The notes under the pieces: generated by a model
Databases searched by the model: none
Told to the model about the DNA's origin: nothing
What the model saw: only the letters and a program-made list of their open reading frames with translations
Translations under genes and position numbers: made by a program
Part shown: piece by piece, positions 1 to 7,943 of the stretch
Numbering within the stretch: position 1 is the stretch's first letter
Layout of the letters: the number at the start of each line of letters is the position of its first letter
Source of the DNA: Prolixibacter denitrificans
GTDB taxonomy: Bacteria > Bacteroidota > Bacteroidia > Bacteroidales > Prolixibacteraceae
Length of the DNA stretch: 64,000 bases
Direction: 5' to 3'
NCBI RefSeq assembly: GCF_003014495.1
Contig: NZ_PYGC01000005.1
Location: 186,001 to 250,000 of the forward strand

Positions 1-220
1 TTCGGATGTCGTCCTGGGTGTATCTGACAATTCCCATTTTCGACGAAATCCAGATAAAACCGTTATCATCTCTTAAAACCTGGTTTGCTTCCCGGATAGA
101 AAGCCCATATTCATCATTAAGGTTGTAAAATTGAACTCGGTTTACCGCCTGTCCTGAAAGAAAAGTAAGGTTCAAAACAATTGTAAGGAAAATAGCAGAT
201 ATGTTGAATTTTAATTTCAT
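1..220 (-). CDS. Two-component regulator propeller sensor, N-terminal part (truncated by window edge)
   Basis: Only the first 73 codons are present; the gene runs off the left edge. The reading frame starts at an ATG at 220 with a hydrophobic signal peptide (about residues 1-25), then a segment typical of the first Reg_prop blade: a short strand, a DEYGLS turn, then DDNGFIWISS. This pattern opens the periplasmic beta-propeller sensors of Bacteroidota hybrid two-component systems (HTCS) and of related propeller/HTH regulators. Such proteins sense extracellular ligands, often glycans, and relay the signal to a cytoplasmic kinase or regulator. The cytoplasmic part is outside the window, so HTCS versus a propeller with LuxR or diguanylate cyclase output cannot be decided. 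The gene lies outside the island on the chromosomal flank. Confidence 0.75.
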   Translation of the reverse strand, partial: MKLKFNISAIFLTIVLNLTFLSGQAVNRVQFYNLNDEYGLSIREANQVLRDDNGFIWISSKMGIVRYTQDDIR

Positions 221-1185
221 TGGAAAACCCTAAATCATTTCATTCAGTTAGACTCTTCTGGGAAAAATGTTTGTCAAAAAAAGTGATTTCCTTCTATTTT
301 AACGATTTTGCGAGATGTTTTCGGACATCCCCTCTTTACAACCACCTCTAACTTACTTATATCCAAATCATAGAGCAAACCGTATATTGATTCAAAATAA
401 CCCTACAGAAATACCATATCTTTGAACAAGGTTATTTTTCCCGATGAAATGGTTGCGACATCACAATTTTGCCACAATCACATTCATTGAACCGCTATAA
501 AACGCTTTGAAACTTACTGCATGCTATCGCCTTGTGAAGATCATCCGTTTACAGATTGTTTTCATGGATCGTGAAGGTGACAAATTCGTCTGGAAGAATG
601 CACCTTGCCAGGTCAATGTTTAAAAGTTGGAACATGAAAATATCGAAAACCTTTTTCATAGATTGATTTGGATTAGTTGACATTCCAACAATATTAATCA
701 TCGGAGGACAGCAATATTTTTAATTTGGGCTTTATTATTTTAATTTCTGGACATGCCTCACGTTCTAAAACCCTCATAACACACTTCACCCCGATACCTT
801 ACAAGTATCCGGGGATATTTATTTGATTTCGGGAGGAGCTGTCGGATTGATGGGTAAAGCGATGAATTCCGATACCGATGTTTTTTACTCTTCTAACACT
901 GGTAACGATATGAATTCGGAAAAAGGATGTCGCCGGAGACGAGAGAGCGGAAAGAGCGAGAAATCCCGATTGCCTGCCCACTGCGAAACAGATAACAAAT
1001 TGAGGTGTCATCCAAACCAATAAAGTAAAACTTCACCATCAAGAAAATCTGGGGACATGCTGAAACCACTGTTGATATCCATGTCTGGGGGGCAATTTGC
1101 TCTGATTTCATTGGGGCATCATTTCCATTATGCTTGAAATAGCAATCTTCAATCCAAGAAACAAAGATTGATCCAACGATCACTC
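221..1185. other. Intergenic flank without a supported gene
   Basis: No reading frame here has recognisable protein character; the short frames around 799-1183 overlap each other on both strands and look like chance. The only structure seen is a hairpin near 790-816 (CCCCGATAC paired imperfectly with GTATCCGGGG, loop CTTACAA), which could be a terminator or a repeat remnant. This DNA would have been the downstream neighbour of tRNA-Pro before the island inserted. Confidence 0.5.
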
Positions 1186-1291
1186 TCTGCTTTGAATTGA
1201 TATGACAAAAAATAAGAAAGCCTGATAATCATACGATTAACAGGCTTTTGATTCAGAATGAATCTTGATTCGTCGGGGTACCAGGATTCGA
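1186..1291. repeat. Left attachment repeat (att, distal), 106 bp
   Basis: Identical over 106 bp to 38545-38650. Positions 1273-1291 equal the terminal 19 nt of tRNA-Pro; the other 87 bp equal the sequence immediately downstream of that tRNA. After 1291 the tRNA-like sequence stops abruptly. This marks the chromosomal end of the island furthest from the integrase. Confidence 0.9.
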
Positions 1292-1344
1292 CCCACAAGC
1301 TGTATGTCGTATGAAATCAATGGATTAGCAGAACGGTTTCAGTG

Positions 1345-1368
1345 GAGGTCACTGTGTGGTTCTCATTT
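1345..1368. repeat. Subterminal 24-bp repeat, left end (possible integrase arm site)
   Basis: A 24-bp sequence beginning GAGGTCAC and ending GGTTCTCATTT recurs at 38509-38532 with two mismatches (T/C at two positions). Each copy lies just inside one attachment repeat, 53 bp and 12 bp away. Tyrosine recombinases with an arm-binding domain use such internal sites, so this is a reasonable candidate; function is inferred from position only. Confidence 0.45.
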
Positions 1369-1513
1369 GTTTTATAATAGAATGAACGCGATTGATGTGC
1401 CTCAACTATCCACTAAATTAGCATTCTTGTATTTTGTTTGCAACTAATAGATATTAAATTGATTTAAACTTTATGGGAAAGTGACGAAGGTCTGTTGCGA
1501 TTGTCGGTTAGGG

Positions 1514-1711
1514 CTAATCGACAAGGTACTGGCGGATGGTGGAAACCGGCAAACCAGTGTATTCAGCGAACTCCTCAACGGAGATAAACTGATGGGAAGC
1601 TTTTCCCAGCTCCTGACGGATTTTGGTCAGCAGCCTTCTTCCTGACCGCTCACTTTTACCGGTTATCCGCTGCACATCTTTGGGGTAAATACAAGTTCGG
1701 TGCAACAGCAT
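1514..1711 (-). CDS. Small putative DNA-binding protein (65 aa)
   Basis: A 65-residue protein rich in basic residues, with a predicted helix-turn-helix pattern: YPKDVQRITGKSERSGRRLL in the first half and VEEFAEYTGLPVSTIRQYL at the C-terminus, the latter resembling the recognition helix of MerR/excisionase-like folds. I recognise the sequence style as one of the short hypothetical proteins found beside phage-like cassettes in Bacteroidota, but cannot name a family with certainty. It is divergent from the following cassette (about 200 bp apart) and could regulate it. Confidence 0.6.
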   Translation of the reverse strand: MLLHRTCIYPKDVQRITGKSERSGRRLLTKIRQELGKASHQFISVEEFAEYTGLPVSTIRQYLVD

Positions 1712-1911
1712 AATTTGTACTTTATCTATACTCTATCCTTACCTAAATTCCGGAGTATCTTCCGGAATATTCATAAGAAATTTAATAATAATCTTCCATC
1801 CTGACAGACATTTAGGGACAAATGACCCATTTTGACCTTTGGCGGAAGGCAGTTTTTGCCATGGCGCATTGGTTACGATAACTTGTTGGAAGTAACCAAA
1901 ATCTATGCGTT

Positions 1912-2667
1912 ATGGCAAGACAAAAGGGGTTGATTAAACTGGAGGGAGCGATTGGTGATCTTTCCTTCTACAAGAGCGGTGGAGAGTATTATGCCCGCAC
2001 GAAGGGCGGCGTCGATGCTGACCGCATCAAGAATGACCCGGCGTTTGTGAGGACGCGTGAAAACGGGTCGGAGTTCGGCCGGGCCGGGAAAGCGAGTAAG
2101 CTGCTCCGGAACGCGTTGCGGCAGCTGATGATGCATACCGCCGATAACCGGGTTTCGAACCGGTTGACCACGCAGATGCTGAAGGTTATCCAGGCCGATG
2201 AGACCAACGCCCGCGGTGAGCGTATCGTGAGCGACGGCAACCCGGCTTTGCTGAAAGGGTTTGAATTCAACGCAGGCGCTCAGCTGGCAGGAACCATTTA
2301 TGTTCCTTTCGCCACGGCCGTCGACCGGGCAACCGGCGCGTTGGAGGTGTCGCTGCCGGCACTGGTACCCACAACCGATTTGGCAATGGTGCAGGATGCC
2401 ACCCATCTCCGCTTTGGCGCTTTGGGGGCAGCGGTTGACTTTGAGGGGGAAGCCTTTTCTACCAAAATGGCTGTGAGCGATTTTGTGGAAATTGACAGTG
2501 TGGAACACGAAGCTCAATCTCTGGAGGTGCAGATTGACGCTGCGAGTCCGTCGCCGATTTTCCTGGCCTTCTCCATCGAGTTCTTCCAGATGGTCAATGG
2601 TGAGGCTTATCCGCTGAAGAGTGGTGCCTTGAATGCCATGGCCATTGTCGCAGTTGATCTGCCGTAG
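1912..2667 (+). CDS. Conserved Bacteroidota protein of unknown function (251 aa), DUF5675 cassette
   Basis: The N-terminus (MARQKGLIKLEGAIGDLSFY) followed by a stretch with GGVDADRIKNDPAFVRTREN is a pattern I associate with a Bacteroidota family that precedes DUF5675 genes. The first 110 residues are basic and helical; the rest is beta-rich, with many hydrophobic and acidic strands. No signal peptide or membrane segment is evident. Its TAG stop overlaps the GTG start of the next gene (TAGTG), so the two are translationally coupled. Function is unknown; a structural or shell-like role is only a guess. Base composition looks more GC-rich than the AT-rich genes nearby. Confidence 0.8.
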   Translation: MARQKGLIKLEGAIGDLSFYKSGGEYYARTKGGVDADRIKNDPAFVRTRENGSEFGRAGKASKLLRNALRQLMMHTADNRVSNRLTTQMLKVIQADETNARGERIVSDGNPALLKGFEFNAGAQLAGTIYVPFATAVDRATGALEVSLPALVPTTDLAMVQDATHLRFGALGAAVDFEGEAFSTKMAVSDFVEIDSVEHEAQSLEVQIDAASPSPIFLAFSIEFFQMVNGEAYPLKSGALNAMAIVAVDLP

Positions 2668-3092
2668 TGGACCTGGAGCTCTACCGGAGTTATTTCCCCA
2701 GTGGAACGAATGGTGTGGTTTATTGCCGGGGGAAGGTAATCTGCCACACCATTGAACTGCCCTGGAAAGCCAATCAAAAAAGGATTTCCTGTATCCCGGA
2801 AGGGTGTTATCACCTGAAGGCACGTTACACGGAAAAACGGGGTTGGCATCTACAGGTTGTAAAAGTTCCCGGGCGCACCTGGATTCTGTTTCACCCGGCC
2901 AATGATGCCCTGCGCGAGTTGTTGGGATGCATTGCCCCGGTGACCAAACTATTGGGGCCCGGCTACGGGACTCAATCAAGGCCGGCAAATCAGCGATTAC
3001 TGAATCATGTATTGCCGGCTATTCGAAGAGATGAAGAGGTCCTTCTTCATATTACACGAAATTCCAAAATGGTTGGACATGAATTTAATTAA
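2667..3092 (+). CDS. DUF5675 family protein
   Basis: A 141-residue protein starting at GTG that overlaps the previous stop. It carries the DUF5675 signature: GTNGVVY near residue 15, CHTIELPW (about 27-34), SCIPEGCYHL (about 43-52), a LFHPANDALRELLGCIAPV segment (about 71-90), and a late PAIRRDEEVLLHI. The family occurs in phage-like and secreted cassettes of Bacteroidota and has no established activity; the conserved HPANDA...GCIAP stretch looks like a possible active site. The next gene begins inside its last codons, so four genes here form one tight unit. Confidence in the family is high, in function nil. Confidence 0.85.
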   Translation: MDLELYRSYFPSGTNGVVYCRGKVICHTIELPWKANQKRISCIPEGCYHLKARYTEKRGWHLQVVKVPGRTWILFHPANDALRELLGCIAPVTKLLGPGYGTQSRPANQRLLNHVLPAIRRDEEVLLHITRNSKMVGHEFN

Positions 3093-3309
3093 AAGAGCTA
3101 AAGCACGCACCCCGAAATTTTTCCGGGTATTACGAACTATCGGACTCGCCCTGGCGGCTGTCGGGGGAACGTTACTGGCTGCTCCGGTTGCTTTGCCCGC
3201 AGCCATTACGACACTGGCCGGATACCTGACAGTAGCCGGTACCGTCGCCGGCGCTGTCAGCCAGGTGGCTGTGGAGGATGAAGAGTCCGGAAGCGATGAA
3301 GTGCCGTGA
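3079..3309 (+). CDS. Small membrane protein (76 aa) of the DUF5675 cassette
   Basis: The start is set at the ATG at 3079, which overlaps the end of the DUF5675 gene by 14 bp; an upstream in-frame ATG at 3007 would lie deep inside that gene. The product has a basic N-terminus (NLIKRAKARTPKFFRVLR), one or two hydrophobic segments rich in Ala, Gly and Val (about residues 20-65) and an acidic tail (VEDEESGSDEVP). This layout is holin-like in general shape, but no family is recognised. Confidence 0.65.
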   Translation: MNLIKRAKARTPKFFRVLRTIGLALAAVGGTLLAAPVALPAAITTLAGYLTVAGTVAGAVSQVAVEDEESGSDEVP

Positions 3310-3518
3310 GCATGACGGCTGTTGATGGTGGGACCCGCGCCGGTACGTTGGGCGGTACGCTGCTGAGTACCCTGGTGAACCTGACGGGGCAGGATTTGCT
3401 GGAAACGGCGCTTTTAGCTGCTGTTGGCGCGGTAGTGAGTTTTGTTGTTTCTCTGACACTGAGCAGGCTGGTCAGGGGCAAGTGGAGAAAGAAGTCGCCT
3501 GGGGGTGACGGTGTGTGA
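3306..3518 (+). CDS. Small membrane protein (about 70 aa) of the DUF5675 cassette
   Basis: Starts at a GTG at 3306 whose last two bases are part of the previous TGA stop (GTGA overlap); an ATG at 3312 is an alternative. It has a hydrophobic helix (about residues 33-57, LLETALLAAVGAVVSFVVSL) followed by a very basic tail (RLVRGKWRKKS). Together with the preceding gene it forms a pair of short membrane proteins beside a possible wall-active or injected protein. The function is unknown. A T-rich hairpin follows at about 3528-3557. Confidence 0.6.
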   Translation: MSMTAVDGGTRAGTLGGTLLSTLVNLTGQDLLETALLAAVGAVVSFVVSLTLSRLVRGKWRKKSPGGDGV

Positions 3519-3525
3519 GGTTTGT

Positions 3526-3558
3526 GTGGAAAGGCCTTCCGGAAGGGAGGTCTTTTTT
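3526..3558 (+). terminator. Probable terminator of DUF5675 cassette
   Basis: An imperfect GC-rich stem (AGGCCTTCC against GGAAGGGAGGTCT) is followed by six T residues. It lies about 10-40 bp after the stop at 3518. Confidence 0.5.
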
Positions 3559-3659
3559 GATCCAAAGTTTTAAGTGTTAAGAATTAAGTTTTAAGACAAT
3601 AGATTATAGACCTTAGACAACCACGGTAATTATTTTTCCAAAGAAAACAGAAACCGAAA

Positions 3660-3830
3660 AAGAAAAAAGAAAGCCAGCCAACAGGCGGGCCGGCTAAGGC
3701 AAGGTTTTTGGCAAAAATACAATTCGACGAAGGAGGATGGAGATTTTTTCCAAAACCCGAAGGGCCTGACCTTGCCTGGTGAATAAGTGTGCTTATGTCG
3801 CCACCCGCCTAAATTGGGTGGCTTTTTTCT
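3660..3830 (+). ncRNA. Candidate structured RNA ending in a strong terminator
   Basis: The non-coding stretch has three pairings visible by eye: a local stem AGCCaGCC/GGCcGGCT (about 3671-3695); a long-range pairing of AAGGCAAGG (about 3696-3704) with CCTTGCCT (about 3771-3778); and a perfect GCCACCC/GGGTGGC hairpin (3800-3822) followed by six T residues. No open reading frame fits. This looks like a roughly 170-nt transcript with its own intrinsic terminator. I do not recognise an RNA family. It follows the DUF5675 cassette directly and may belong to it. Confidence 0.4.
3800..3828 (+). terminator. Intrinsic terminator
   Basis: Seven-bp GC stem GCCACCC/GGGTGGC with a nine-base loop, followed directly by TTTTTT. 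A textbook Rho-independent terminator for plus-strand transcription from the candidate RNA region. Confidence 0.8.
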
Positions 3831-4737
3831 TTCAAATACTAATTACACGAATTACCTAACGCACAAGGCTGGCGCGCACGAATTACACGAATTGGATGGC
3901 AGGGACATTCGCGGATTTGTTTCACGGATTAGCATGGAGTGGGGTTCCTATGCAGTCTGGCGTTGAACGGAGTGAGTGTGCGCAAGGAAAGAAAGCGGGT
4001 GCGGGCTGTGACCGAATGACAACGTGGAGGCGTCATGACCGAACAGGCCGGACCGGCTTTGCGGGGTGCCGAAGGTTGTTGACTACCGGGCTTTTTCAGC
4101 CAGGTGAGGCAACGGCCTGCAGGCATATTGGAAATGATGAATGTTGAATGATAGATTTTGAATTGATGGACACAGATTGGCACGGATTGTTTTCACGGAT
4201 TTACGCGGACGGATGACGATGCTATGGAATGGTGGTGTGATTGGGGCTTACTGATTTACATAATTAGGTTATAGGACAATCAGGCCCACGGTTGGGATGT
4301 GGGGGTTGTTCCTATTAACTGCATGTTATGTAAATTCAGTTGGTGTGGGGAGGGTGTTATTTTGGGCGCAACGCTGCCAGGGGCGCTACGGGGGCAGCGG
4401 TCTTTTTGCTGGGACACCCGGGATGCCTACAGCTTTTTGACTTCGCTCCTGAGACTACGTAATCGACAGATGATCTGGCCTTCAGCAAAACGCACTGAAA
4501 CCGCTAATTACCGAAAGGCAAAGTGCTGTAAGGCGCTGGAGGTGGCCACACAAAAAGTGTGACCCAAATAATACCCGGTGTGCGAAAGTGGGATGGCTAT
4601 TGGCACAACGGTTAGTTTATGTTACGGAATGGATTTCGAAGAGCATTCGTGTCCGCGAGGAATGAACGGCGTTACGATATTCTGCGAATGGCTCATCACC
4701 AACCTCTTCTATGCAATATGCACTACATCAGCCAAAG
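3831..4737. other. Gene-free stretch with degenerate intergenic repeats
   Basis: No supported coding region. The DNA holds short tandem-like motifs (CACGAATTACACGAATT near 3844-3895; CACGGATT variants near 3910-3930 and 4175-4215), of the kind common between Bacteroidota genes, and one copy of a 145-bp dispersed repeat. The frames at 3896-4147 and 4299-4562 run through these repeats and lack protein character. Confidence 0.6.
3988..4136. repeat. Dispersed intergenic repeat, copy A
   Basis: Shares long blocks with 6341-6486: GCGGGTGCGG, GAATGACAACG, then about 27 identical bases around CCGAACAGGCCGGACCGGC, then GCCGAAGGTTGTTG, and finally GGCAACGGCCTGCAGGCAT. The middle differs. The shared block contains a GCCGGaCCGGC mini-hairpin. 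Same orientation in both copies. No coding potential. Confidence 0.75.
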
Positions 4738-5805
4738 TTATTCCTTTACATATAACCCCGTAAATATAATACCCTGATTTCCACTCAACATCATATCGTC
4801 ATTATCCTTTAGTTTCTTTAATTCCAATTCACTTATAATAACACATCCTTTGCCCATTCCTCTGCAAACTAGTGGTATATGTCCTGTCAATCCGCAATTC
4901 CACGTAACAACGCCATCATACATAGTTAATAAATCAATCAAATCAGGAGAATAATCTTTACTGTCAATACAAATTATGTTCTGTTCTTCATAAGACTTAT
5001 CTGATCTGCTTTTTTTATCATAAATATGAGATTTCCCTCTTGCAAATCCAGGTGAAGCTGGCATCCCTCTCAAGATATTGGCTGTTTTCACATTTTCATC
5101 GTATGGAATTTTCACATCCTCTTGTTCAAGAAACTTAATTACTGTTCCTTTTGCATATGATTTTACACCTAATAAAATTAAATTTTCATCAATACGTTCC
5201 TTAGATTGGTTATAATCATTTAGAAATTTGCCGTGCTTTTTCAGAACCTCCAAACTTTTCAGTTCTGAACCAGTGATAAAGTAGTCCACCAATTGAAAAT
5301 ATTCAGTTTCGTTTATTTCTCCACTATCGAGCATTAATCTTGATACAAAACAGCTTTTTAACCTGACTAAATCTGCAAAAATTTCAGTTGGTTCTATATT
5401 GCAAAATTTATTCAGTTTCTTTTTATCTTTAAATTTTAGTACTCTATCTATTACTTCTTTGCTGATTAACTTATATATCTTTTCTTTCTCTGTTTGATAA
5501 ATGTCAAGAATGACTCCTCCGATAACAGTGCCAGCAGCTGCAATCACCAATAGTGCAAATAAGCTTTCATATCTATGACTTTTAGGCTCTAAACGAGTAC
5601 TTTGAAACAAATCAAAGGTCTGTGCGAAATTAGCAGAATTTAGATACTCCAGTCTCAACAAATTTATAATCCCAATATCTCCGAGGAAGTCAATGTGGAA
5701 ATATTCTCTTGACCTTTTCAAGGAAGGAATCTTTAAAATTCTTTCAACCGAATTCAATGTAATTTTGTCAAAACTATTGTGAAAATCATATAGTGTTTTG
5801 TCCAT
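4738..5805 (-). CDS. Membrane protein with C-terminal PEP-utilising mobile (phosphohistidine) domain
   Basis: A 355-residue protein. Residues 1-80 and 103-235 match nothing I recognise and are helical and charged; residues 81-102 form one hydrophobic segment (LFALLVIAAAGTVIGGVIL). Residues 245-350 resemble the mobile swivelling domain of PEP synthase, PPDK and PTS enzyme I: LRGMPASPGFARGK, a YSPDLIDLL segment, then a GLTGHIPLVCRGMGKG loop in which His309 sits where the phospho-accepting histidine lies. The usual GGxTSH is altered to CGLTGH. No PEP-binding or ATP-grasp domain is present, so the domain is an orphan. The gene is AT-rich, stands alone between two copies of a dispersed repeat, and looks horizontally acquired. 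Function is unknown; phosphorelay, antibiotic inactivation or defence are only possibilities. Confidence 0.7.
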   Translation of the reverse strand: MDKTLYDFHNSFDKITLNSVERILKIPSLKRSREYFHIDFLGDIGIINLLRLEYLNSANFAQTFDLFQSTRLEPKSHRYESLFALLVIAAAGTVIGGVILDIYQTEKEKIYKLISKEVIDRVLKFKDKKKLNKFCNIEPTEIFADLVRLKSCFVSRLMLDSGEINETEYFQLVDYFITGSELKSLEVLKKHGKFLNDYNQSKERIDENLILLGVKSYAKGTVIKFLEQEDVKIPYDENVKTANILRGMPASPGFARGKSHIYDKKSRSDKSYEEQNIICIDSKDYSPDLIDLLTMYDGVVTWNCGLTGHIPLVCRGMGKGCVIISELELKKLKDNDDMMLSGNQGIIFTGLYVKE

Positions 5806-6165
5806 TGCAGTTTATTAGTTTACGTTTTTGCTAACGTACGAGTAAATTGCATATGTGTTATATATCGGATATATACTTTGATTTGCTACAGTTTGTTAGT
5901 CTATGTTTTAAATTTCAAATTATAGTTTAAGAAGCCATTTGCATTTACCAGAGAAAATCTGCCTACCCGAGTATAATTCTCTGCTGTTTTACTTAATGAG
6001 AGTCTCATTGAGGTCTGGTATTTTGCATATTTTTAATACTTGCAGCTGTTCAATGTAATAAAAACTTCTGGATTTGAGTTTTATTTTCCCGCACAGCCTG
6101 TTTTTGGACAAAAAATATTTTGTTATAAACCTTCCTGGTTGATTAGAGTGAGAGAACAAATACAC

Positions 6166-6202
6166 AAAAAAGCGACCTGGTCCCCTGACCAAGCCGCTTT
6201 AC
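6166..6202. terminator. Bidirectional terminator-like hairpin
   Basis: AAAGCGACCTGGTC pairs with GACCAAGCCGCTTT through a four-base loop with one or two G-T pairs; A-run on one side and T-run on the other. It lies in a gene-free region, so which transcript it ends is unclear. Confidence 0.5.
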
Positions 6203-6340
6203 CTTTTCAAATGAAAACATCTTATATGTCTATCTATAATAAAGTTTTGACATATCCTCCTTTAATCAAAGTGTTGAATTTCTATTCTTTAACATCCTTT
6301 ATTCGGCATCTTCCTATGCTTACTGTGCAATAGGGCATGG

Positions 6341-6486
6341 GAAAAAAGCGGGTGCGGACTGTGAGGGAATGACAACGATGAGGCGACAAGACCGAACAGG
6401 CCGGACCGGCTTTGCGGGATGCCGAAGGTTGTTGCTGTGTAGGGATTATTTGTTGGGAGGCAACGGCCTGCAGGCATTTGGAAATT
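6341..6486. repeat. Dispersed intergenic repeat, copy B
   Basis: Second copy of the repeat at 3988-4136, in direct orientation, flanking the PEP-mobile-domain gene on its other side. The two copies bracket 4738-5805 and could mediate its deletion by homologous recombination. A partial echo of the GGCCTGCAGGC end occurs near 10860. Confidence 0.75.
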
Positions 6487-6695
6487 TTGAATAAGAGAGA
6501 TGGTGAGGGGGAGAAGGTGGGGACATGTTAATGAGAGATATGGAGAGAGGAAAGTTGGAAAATTTGGGTCGGGCCTGTTAACACGTTAATATCGGTTGTC
6601 AACACCTAAAATAGTACAAAAAACCTTCCGGGAACAAATTACCGAAGCAACTCGTCCACCGGAAGGCGTTCGAAACATATGAAGGTATTCTATTT

Positions 6696-7814
6696 TTATG
6701 CGGTTTTCCGGTAACGCATTACTGCCAGGGAGAACATCGCCACACCATACCCCAGCATGGAAAGGAACTCGTATTTCAGGTCAAAGAATCCGGAACCTTT
6801 CAACACCACATTACGGATAACTTTCATCATGTAATACATCGGATTCAGGTGATCAAGCCACTGAGCCCATGTCGGCATACTTTCCACCGGGGTGAACAGG
6901 CCGCTCATCAGAATAAAAACGAGCAGGAAAAAGTAACTCACAAAAAATACCTGTTGCTGGGTTTCTGAAACTACCGAAATAAGCAATCCCAACCCCAGTA
7001 CTCCCAATAGAAATACAGTGGTAAATCCATAGAGCACCAGTAAACTTCCCTCAAATGGCATGTTAAATACCATCTTGGCAATCAGCAAACCAAATGAGAG
7101 ATCCAGCAGTGCAATTGCCAGGAAAGGAATCATTTTGGCTGCAATGAACTGGTATTTCTTAATCGGTGTAACGTTGAGCTGCTCCATGGTCCCGATTTCC
7201 TTCTCACGAACCAAATTGACTGCCGCTAGAAACATTCCAACAAGAGTTACCAGAATAACCAATACTCCTGGTGCCATAAAAAATGAATAGATCAGACTCG
7301 GATTATACCAGTATCGCTGTGAAACCTCGATTTTCTGCGGCGGGTCAAATTTGGAAACTCCCATCCATGAAGCCCTTATTTGATTATTATAGTCGACAAT
7401 TACCGAATTCATGTACGACCATGTCAATTCTGCGGCTAATCCATTAATAGCATCCACACGCAGTTGCAATGATGCTTGATTGTTACGTTTTAAGTGCTTC
7501 TCAAAATTTTCAGGAATATCAAGAACAACTCCAGCCTTTCCATTTAACAACTGTTGGTCGGCAAGATGATCGTTATCTGTGATTGACGTAATCTGGAAAA
7601 ACGGGTTTCCTTTTAGTTTGTCCACCAGCTGGCGCGAAGCGTCACTCATATCCTGATCAACCACGTACACATCCGATTTTTTCAACTCCAACGTAGCCGC
7701 ATTCACCAATATAACCATCTGAATAATTGGCATTAAAAAGATGATTGGCCACATCGATTTATTCCGTAGGATCTGGATGAACTCCTTTTGAAGAAGATAT
7801 CGTAATATTTTCAT
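6696..7814 (-). CDS. ABC-2 type transporter permease (YbhR-like)
   Basis: Product of 372 residues with an N-terminal membrane helix (about 22-42, WPIIFLMPIIQMVILVNA), a large external domain (about 45-175), and five C-terminal helices (about 180-365). This one-plus-five topology is that of ABC2_membrane_3 permeases such as YbhR and YbhS. The VREKEIGTMEQL motif after the second helix is the family hallmark. It is the last gene of the exporter operon, 129 bp after its partner permease. The pair should form the membrane channel for export of drugs or other amphipathic substrates through the HlyD and TolC partners. The substrate is not deducible. Confidence 0.88.
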   Translation of the reverse strand: MKILRYLLQKEFIQILRNKSMWPIIFLMPIIQMVILVNAATLELKKSDVYVVDQDMSDASRQLVDKLKGNPFFQITSITDNDHLADQQLLNGKAGVVLDIPENFEKHLKRNNQASLQLRVDAINGLAAELTWSYMNSVIVDYNNQIRASWMGVSKFDPPQKIEVSQRYWYNPSLIYSFFMAPGVLVILVTLVGMFLAAVNLVREKEIGTMEQLNVTPIKKYQFIAAKMIPFLAIALLDLSFGLLIAKMVFNMPFEGSLLVLYGFTTVFLLGVLGLGLLISVVSETQQQVFFVSYFFLLVFILMSGLFTPVESMPTWAQWLDHLNPMYYMMKVIRNVVLKGSGFFDLKYEFLSMLGYGVAMFSLAVMRYRKTA

Positions 7815-7943
7815 ACGTTTTGTATTATAACTTTCAATTGTAAGATATGGAACTCACAATGAAATTTATTGATACCCTTTGTGTTGGCTTGCATATTAAA
7901 TTTCATGTTCGTTTCATCTTACTTTCTGTTTAAATTCAGTTTT

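Larger units (their letters stand above)
5806..6695. other. Gene-free stretch with terminator-like hairpin and dispersed repeat
   Basis: No supported gene. It contains a long hairpin at 6166-6200, the second copy of the dispersed repeat, and a CCTTCCGG/CCGGAAGG inverted repeat (6624-6631 and 6659-6666) just downstream of the last ABC permease gene. Confidence 0.55.

Noticed and set aside
1903-2988. 361-codon minus-strand frame opposite the 251-aa protein and DUF5675
   Set aside because: Antisense to two genes with recognised family patterns; its composition is Arg/His/Pro-rich as expected for a shadow frame.
3896-4562. Two plus-strand frames (83 and 87 codons)
   Set aside because: They run through intergenic repeat DNA, one of them through the dispersed repeat, and lack any protein-like pattern.
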